Assembly: GCF_018613795.1 (NCBI RefSeq)
Contig: NZ_JAGGPN010000035.1
Location: 62,001-126,000 of the forward strand
Direction of reading: 5' to 3'
Length of the DNA stretch: 64,000 bases
Source of the DNA: Arthrobacter sp. ISL-65
GTDB taxonomy: Bacteria; Actinomycetota; Actinomycetes; Actinomycetales; Micrococcaceae
Part shown: in pieces, positions 60,961 to 64,000 of the stretch
How the letters are laid out: every line of letters begins with the position of its first letter
Numbering within the stretch: position 1 is the first letter of the stretch
Position numbers and translations under genes: made by a program
Notes under the pieces: model-generated
What the model saw: only the letters and a program-made list of their open reading frames with translations
Told to the model about the DNA's origin: nothing
The model's database searches: none

Positions 60961-61362
60961 TTGGGTTCACGGGGGCTGTGCCTGGTCATCGAGGATGACC
61001 GGGATATTCGCGATCTTGTCGCGCTGATACTGACGCGGCTCGGTTTTGACGTTCATGCAGTCAGCAACGGCATTGACGGGGTGGCCGCGGCGTGGGAACA
61101 CCATCCCGTCCTGGTTACGGTCGACCTGAATCTGCCGGACATGGACGGTCTGGAGGTGGCGCACCACATCCGGGCGCGCTCCGAGGCGCCGATGCTGTTC
61201 ATCACGGCACGGGCGGAGCTCGACGACGAAATGGCCGGCATGGCATCGGGAGCCGCGGCCTACCTGGTCAAACCGTTCCGCCCACGGCAACTCACCGAGA
61301 CGGTCAACAGGCTTTGTCCCGTGGGCCCGCTGACAGCGCAAGGCCTGAAGCCGCGCGTCTGA
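60961..61362 (+). CDS. Orphan single-domain response regulator
   Basis: A 133-residue receiver (if started at TTG 60961; ATG 60901 is an alternative with a less plausible N-terminus, lying right after a terminator). Key residues: VIEDDRDI, TVDLNLPDMDG, ITARAE and KPFRPRQLTE. No output domain. Close relative of the regulators at 6278 and 23045. Confidence 0.75.
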   Translation: MGSRGLCLVIEDDRDIRDLVALILTRLGFDVHAVSNGIDGVAAAWEHHPVLVTVDLNLPDMDGLEVAHHIRARSEAPMLFITARAELDDEMAGMASGAAAYLVKPFRPRQLTETVNRLCPVGPLTAQGLKPRV

Positions 61363-61641
61363 CCGACCTGGTTCCTAAGTGCCGCGGAAACGGCCTGAAG
61401 AAGACGGCTGGGCCGACGTCGTTCTTTCCTATATCCCCAAGCGGCACTTCAGTTCCATAATGTCCCCATGAACTTCGGGGACCCGCGCGCCGGTCAACGC
61501 CGCGAGGCGCCGCAGAGTCCCAGGTGGCCGCCCCGACTCGGCGATACGGGCGGCGACGCGGCACGGGCACGGACGGCAAGTCCGTTCCCAGCACCGAATC
61601 AGCGGGAGCATCGCCATCAGTGCAACGAGGAGAGAACTGTC

Positions 61642-62019
61642 ATGCTCAAAGACATTGAAGTCACCGCTGTCCTTCCCGCGAAGGACGTGGGCAGGGCGAA
61701 GGATTTTTACCGGGACAAGCTCGGGCTGGAGCCCGCGGAACCCGCGGACGACAACGTGATGTTCCAGTGCGGCAACGGGACCAGGTTCATGCTGTACCAG
61801 ACTGACAACGCGGGCACGGCAAAAAACACCCAGATGGGGTGGGTGACGGACGACGTCGAGCGGGACGTGCAGGAGTTGCGGGGCCGCGGCGTCGTATTCG
61901 AAGAGTACGATTTCCCCGGTTTGAAGACCGAGAACGGCATTGCCACATCGGACGCAGGCAAGGCCGCCTGGTTCCTGGACAGTGAAGGCAATATTCTGAG
62001 CCTCTTCGAGCGCCCGTAG
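61642..62019 (+). CDS. VOC family protein
   Basis: A 125-residue VOC protein. IEVTAVLPAKDVGRAKDFYR starts it and WFLDSEGNILSLFERP ends it. ATG 61642 follows GAGGAGAG; the upstream extension to 61468 is not protein-like. It is not adjacent to the other VOC genes. Confidence 0.85.
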   Translation: MLKDIEVTAVLPAKDVGRAKDFYRDKLGLEPAEPADDNVMFQCGNGTRFMLYQTDNAGTAKNTQMGWVTDDVERDVQELRGRGVVFEEYDFPGLKTENGIATSDAGKAAWFLDSEGNILSLFERP

Positions 62020-62046
62020 CTCCGGAGCAGGGTTAGCCGGAAAACC

Positions 62047-62083
62047 GGAAAGGGGCCGGAACCACGTTGTTCCGCCCCTTTCC
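62047..62083 (+). terminator. Hairpin terminator
   Basis: GGAAAGGGGCCGGAAC and GTTCCGCCCCTTTCC pair over 15 bp with one bulged C, 27 bases after the VOC stop. No T-run beyond TATT. Confidence 0.6.
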
Positions 62084-62310
62084 GCCTATTCCGCGCCCCC
62101 CGGGCAGTGGAAAGTTCCAGCTGCCCCGCGACGCTCCAGCCCTCTGCGCTTGGCAGAGCAGAAGGCCCCCAACGGAGAGGATTGAAGAAACTATGAATTG
62201 ATCAATTCCTCAATCACGAGTCTTGCCCACCGCCGCCACGCCGTCAAGGACGCGAACCCTTCGTGCCCAAAACGAGACTTTTCGATTCCTCCGGGGCCGG
62301 CCGCCTTCGA

Positions 62311-62883
62311 TCAGCCGGTTCCGCGCCCCGCCACCGTCTCGCTGGAAACTTCAGCCAGGGTCAGGCTCCGCTCCCGGGCCTGGATCAGGAGCCCGCCCAA
62401 GGCGGCCTCCGAGCTGCTGCCGGTCCTGGCGCTGGCCGAACGCACTGCGTTGGTTATCAGGGCGCGCCTCTCCAGGGACTCCTCGAGCACTGCCATGGAC
62501 TCGTCGTCCGTCAGGATGCCCTCACCGGCAAGGCCTGGGCCCGATGCGCCGATGCCGGCCAGGCGGCCAGCGTCAGCCGCCGCCCGGGCATTCAAGACCG
62601 TCTCGGCAGCGGTGAGGAGGTCTGCGATCTCGGGAAAGGACAGCCAGTACCGCAACCGCCCTCCGGAGCGGCGCCCGGTCACCAGGTGCTGGGCACGCAA
62701 CAGCGCGAGTTGACCGGCCAGGTGCGACGGCTTCAGCCCCGTGGCCGAACAGAGGTCCGCCACCGAAGCCGGGCCCGCCGCGAGCACGGCAAGAATCCGG
62801 ACCCTGGCGGGATGCGCCAGCGCCTTGAACAACTCCGTCTCAGCGGCCGCTGCCCATTCCGCGGGTCCTGGCGGTCCTACCAC
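62311..62883 (-). CDS. ArsR-type HTH regulator with ANTAR-like C-terminus
   Basis: A 190-residue protein started at GTG 62883 after AGGAG. Residues 10-85 form an ArsR winged helix (ELFKALAHPARVRILAVLA, LKPSHLAGQLALLRAQHLV). Residues 133-184 (LEESLERRALITNAVRSASA, SEAALGGLLIQARERSLTL, AEVSSETV) align with the ANTAR pattern of RNA-binding three-helix domains, including the LxxALxxRxxI and AxxxLLxxxxxxxxxLxxVA positions. The fusion suggests combined DNA and RNA control, or an RNA domain used for dimerisation. It is not a textbook ANTAR and may have lost RNA binding. Confidence 0.7.
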   Translation of the reverse strand: MVGPPGPAEWAAAAETELFKALAHPARVRILAVLAAGPASVADLCSATGLKPSHLAGQLALLRAQHLVTGRRSGGRLRYWLSFPEIADLLTAAETVLNARAAADAGRLAGIGASGPGLAGEGILTDDESMAVLEESLERRALITNAVRSASARTGSSSEAALGGLLIQARERSLTLAEVSSETVAGRGTG

Positions 62884-63103
62884 CGCTGCTCCTGTCTGCC
62901 GTTAACCGTATTATCGTCCAGAACACCTCGAGAAGCCCCGTTTTGTGTTCCCAGGACTCCGGTTTCTCCATAAAATCGTTGCCGTTCAAAGCCTCCACCC
63001 CTCGCGGCGCGCGCCCTTCGCTGAAATAATTAGTATTAACGTTCGACGCCGCAGTCTGCTACCCCGGACGGCGCTCCGCGGACCCAGGAAAGGAACGAAC
63101 GCG

Positions 63104-63202
63104 ATGCCTGTCTCAATAGCCACTCCTGCCCGGCCCGGCGTCTTTCCCCTGAGCCGGTCTGGCCCCCGCGGGCCTTCCGGCCATTTCTTAGCCAGGCCCT
63201 GA
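63104..63202 (+). CDS. 32-residue leader peptide coupled to the GAF-ANTAR gene
   Basis: ATG 63104 follows GGAAAGGAAC. The peptide opens MPVSIATPARPGVFPLSRSG and ends FLARP; it is Pro/Arg-rich. Its TGA overlaps the ATG of the next gene (TGATG). A short coupled leader could regulate translation of the downstream regulator. No Cys/Trp-run or attenuator hairpin is evident. Confidence 0.45.
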   Translation: MPVSIATPARPGVFPLSRSGPRGPSGHFLARP

Positions 63203-63915
63203 TGTCGGCCAACCTGCCCCTCGCGGACGAACTGGCTGCCCTTACCGTCCGGATCGCCGACCTGTTACTGACGCATGAGACCGTCGACGAAGCAGTTTCG
63301 GCGCTGGCCCAGGCCCTCAAGGAAAACGTTCCGGGTGCCTTGGGGGCAGGCGCCAGCCTGATGGATACTCGCGGCCGGCGCACCAGCACCGCCGCCACCG
63401 ATCCCACCATCCTGCAGGCAGACCAGCTCCAGTACGACCTCAGGCAGGGACCGTGCCTGACTGCGTGGGCCCAGCAGGCGACCGTGAAGATGGCGGACAG
63501 CCGCACCGACCACCGCTGGCCGGCCTGGACGCGGGCCATCACCGATCTGCCGCTGCGCTCGGTGATCAGCACGCCGCTGTCCACTCCCGACGGCGCCATC
63601 GGTGCGCTGAAGGTCTACTCGCCCATTCCCGACGGCTTCGATTCCAAGGCCATCCGCCTGATCGAACTGCTGGCACGCCCTGCCGCCCTGATGCTTGCGA
63701 ACTCCCAGGCACGCGACGCTGCAGAGCGCCTCAGCGACGGGCTCATCGGAGCGCTCGGCGCCCGCGACGCCATCGGAACGGCAACCGGGATCATCATGGA
63801 GCGCCTCCACGTCAGCCACGACCAGGCGCTCGCCACCCTTATCAGTGCCTCCCGCCGGCGCGAGGTACCGCTGCACCAGCTCTCCCGGGACATCGTCAGC
63901 GGCGGCGAGCTGTAA
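63202..63915 (+). CDS. GAF-ANTAR regulator
   Basis: A 237-residue protein. A GAF domain (about residues 10-165: VISTPLSTPDGAIGALKVYS, LLARPAALMLANSQARDAAE) precedes an ANTAR domain (LIGALGARDAIGTATGIIME, ALATLISASRRREVPLHQLS). Such proteins sense a small molecule and prevent transcription termination by binding paired RNA hairpins. Its ANTAR shows the canonical R-x-x-I-x-x-A-x-G-I-x-M pattern. It ends the window. Confidence 0.88.
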   Translation: MSANLPLADELAALTVRIADLLLTHETVDEAVSALAQALKENVPGALGAGASLMDTRGRRTSTAATDPTILQADQLQYDLRQGPCLTAWAQQATVKMADSRTDHRWPAWTRAITDLPLRSVISTPLSTPDGAIGALKVYSPIPDGFDSKAIRLIELLARPAALMLANSQARDAAERLSDGLIGALGARDAIGTATGIIMERLHVSHDQALATLISASRRREVPLHQLSRDIVSGGEL

Positions 63916-64000
63916 CTGGCCGTCATAAAACCGCCACCGCAGACGCCGCAACCGCCTTCACATAAGGGGGCGGCCGACGTCGGCCATTCCCTTACCCCAT

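Noticed and set aside
61468..61641. Longer start for the VOC protein
   Set aside because: The 58 extra residues are Arg/Pro-rich without similarity, and a good ribosome site precedes ATG 61642.
1..64000. tRNA, rRNA and CRISPR
   Set aside because: No cloverleaf-like GGTTCnAnTCC sites in context, no rRNA motifs, and no regularly spaced repeat arrays were seen by eye.

Overview
The window is about 64 kb of high-GC DNA with dense, mostly ATG/GTG-initiated genes, many ATGA or TGATG start/stop overlaps, CsoR/ArsR/PadR/ANTAR regulators, DUF6153 and DUF6262 proteins and 'LAFTG'-type sorting tails. This points to an actinomycete of the Micrococcaceae, probably Arthrobacter or Pseudarthrobacter. No rRNA, tRNA or CRISPR array was recognised. 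The mixture of resistance operons, catabolic cassettes, insertion-sequence scraps and decayed genes looks like an accessory chromosomal region or a plasmid-like segment.

Layout. 1-11 kb: metallophosphoesterase, AraC regulator with a divergent VOC protein, multicopper oxidase, two DUF202 membrane proteins, an orphan receiver protein, a serine-hydrolase-fold lipoprotein that has lost its catalytic residues, an MFS exporter with a divergent MarR regulator, and a methyltransferase. 11-14.3 kb: a CsoR/CstR-family regulator divergent from a rhodanese, a TauE-type exporter and a persulfide dioxygenase-rhodanese fusion, which together look like a cst-type sulfide/persulfide detoxification operon. 14.4-18.5 kb: copper resistance (HMA chaperone, CopB-type P-ATPase, DUF6153, DUF305), whose promoter carries an operator resembling the one in front of the persulfide operon. 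18.5-23 kb: a decayed glycosyltransferase, a large Ig-like/FG-GAP-like exported protein, an IS21 scrap and a trypsin-like protease. 23-29.5 kb: a response regulator, an Hpt-like protein without its phospho-histidine, a processive GT2 synthase with a tiny LPXTG-like protein, a GH16 exported protein and an SGNH hydrolase. 30-36 kb: a LysR-controlled tartrate-type cluster (dehydrogenase, glycerate kinase, 2HCT transporter, D-2-hydroxyacid dehydrogenase) followed by a PhzF pseudogene. 36.7-43 kb: an MprF-like protein with a rhomboid-like N-terminus, SDR, alcohol dehydrogenase and a frameshifted MFS gene, punctuated by three large palindromes of one family. 43-50 kb: DUF695 protein, small acidic protein plus NTF2-like protein, an arsenic operon (arsR, aquaporin, an 18-residue Cys-Cys microprotein, arsC, trxB) and a frameshifted Tat lipoprotein serine hydrolase. 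50-58 kb: PadR-ABC-FtsX operon, a DUF6262 transposition remnant, an SGNH hydrolase, LacI with a divergent sugar porter. 58-64 kb: VOC proteins, fragments, small hypothetical genes, an orphan receiver, an ArsR-HTH protein with an ANTAR-like tail, and a GAF-ANTAR regulator preceded by a coupled leader peptide.

The clearest functional units are the persulfide and copper pair, the arsenic operon in which ArsC and thioredoxin reductase are co-transcribed, and the tartrate-to-2-phosphoglycerate route. The most novel-looking items are the Cys-pair microprotein in the ars operon, the ArsR-ANTAR architecture, the rhomboid-like/MprF fusion, the catalytically stripped signalling and hydrolase proteins, and the palindrome families that sit at gene 3' ends.
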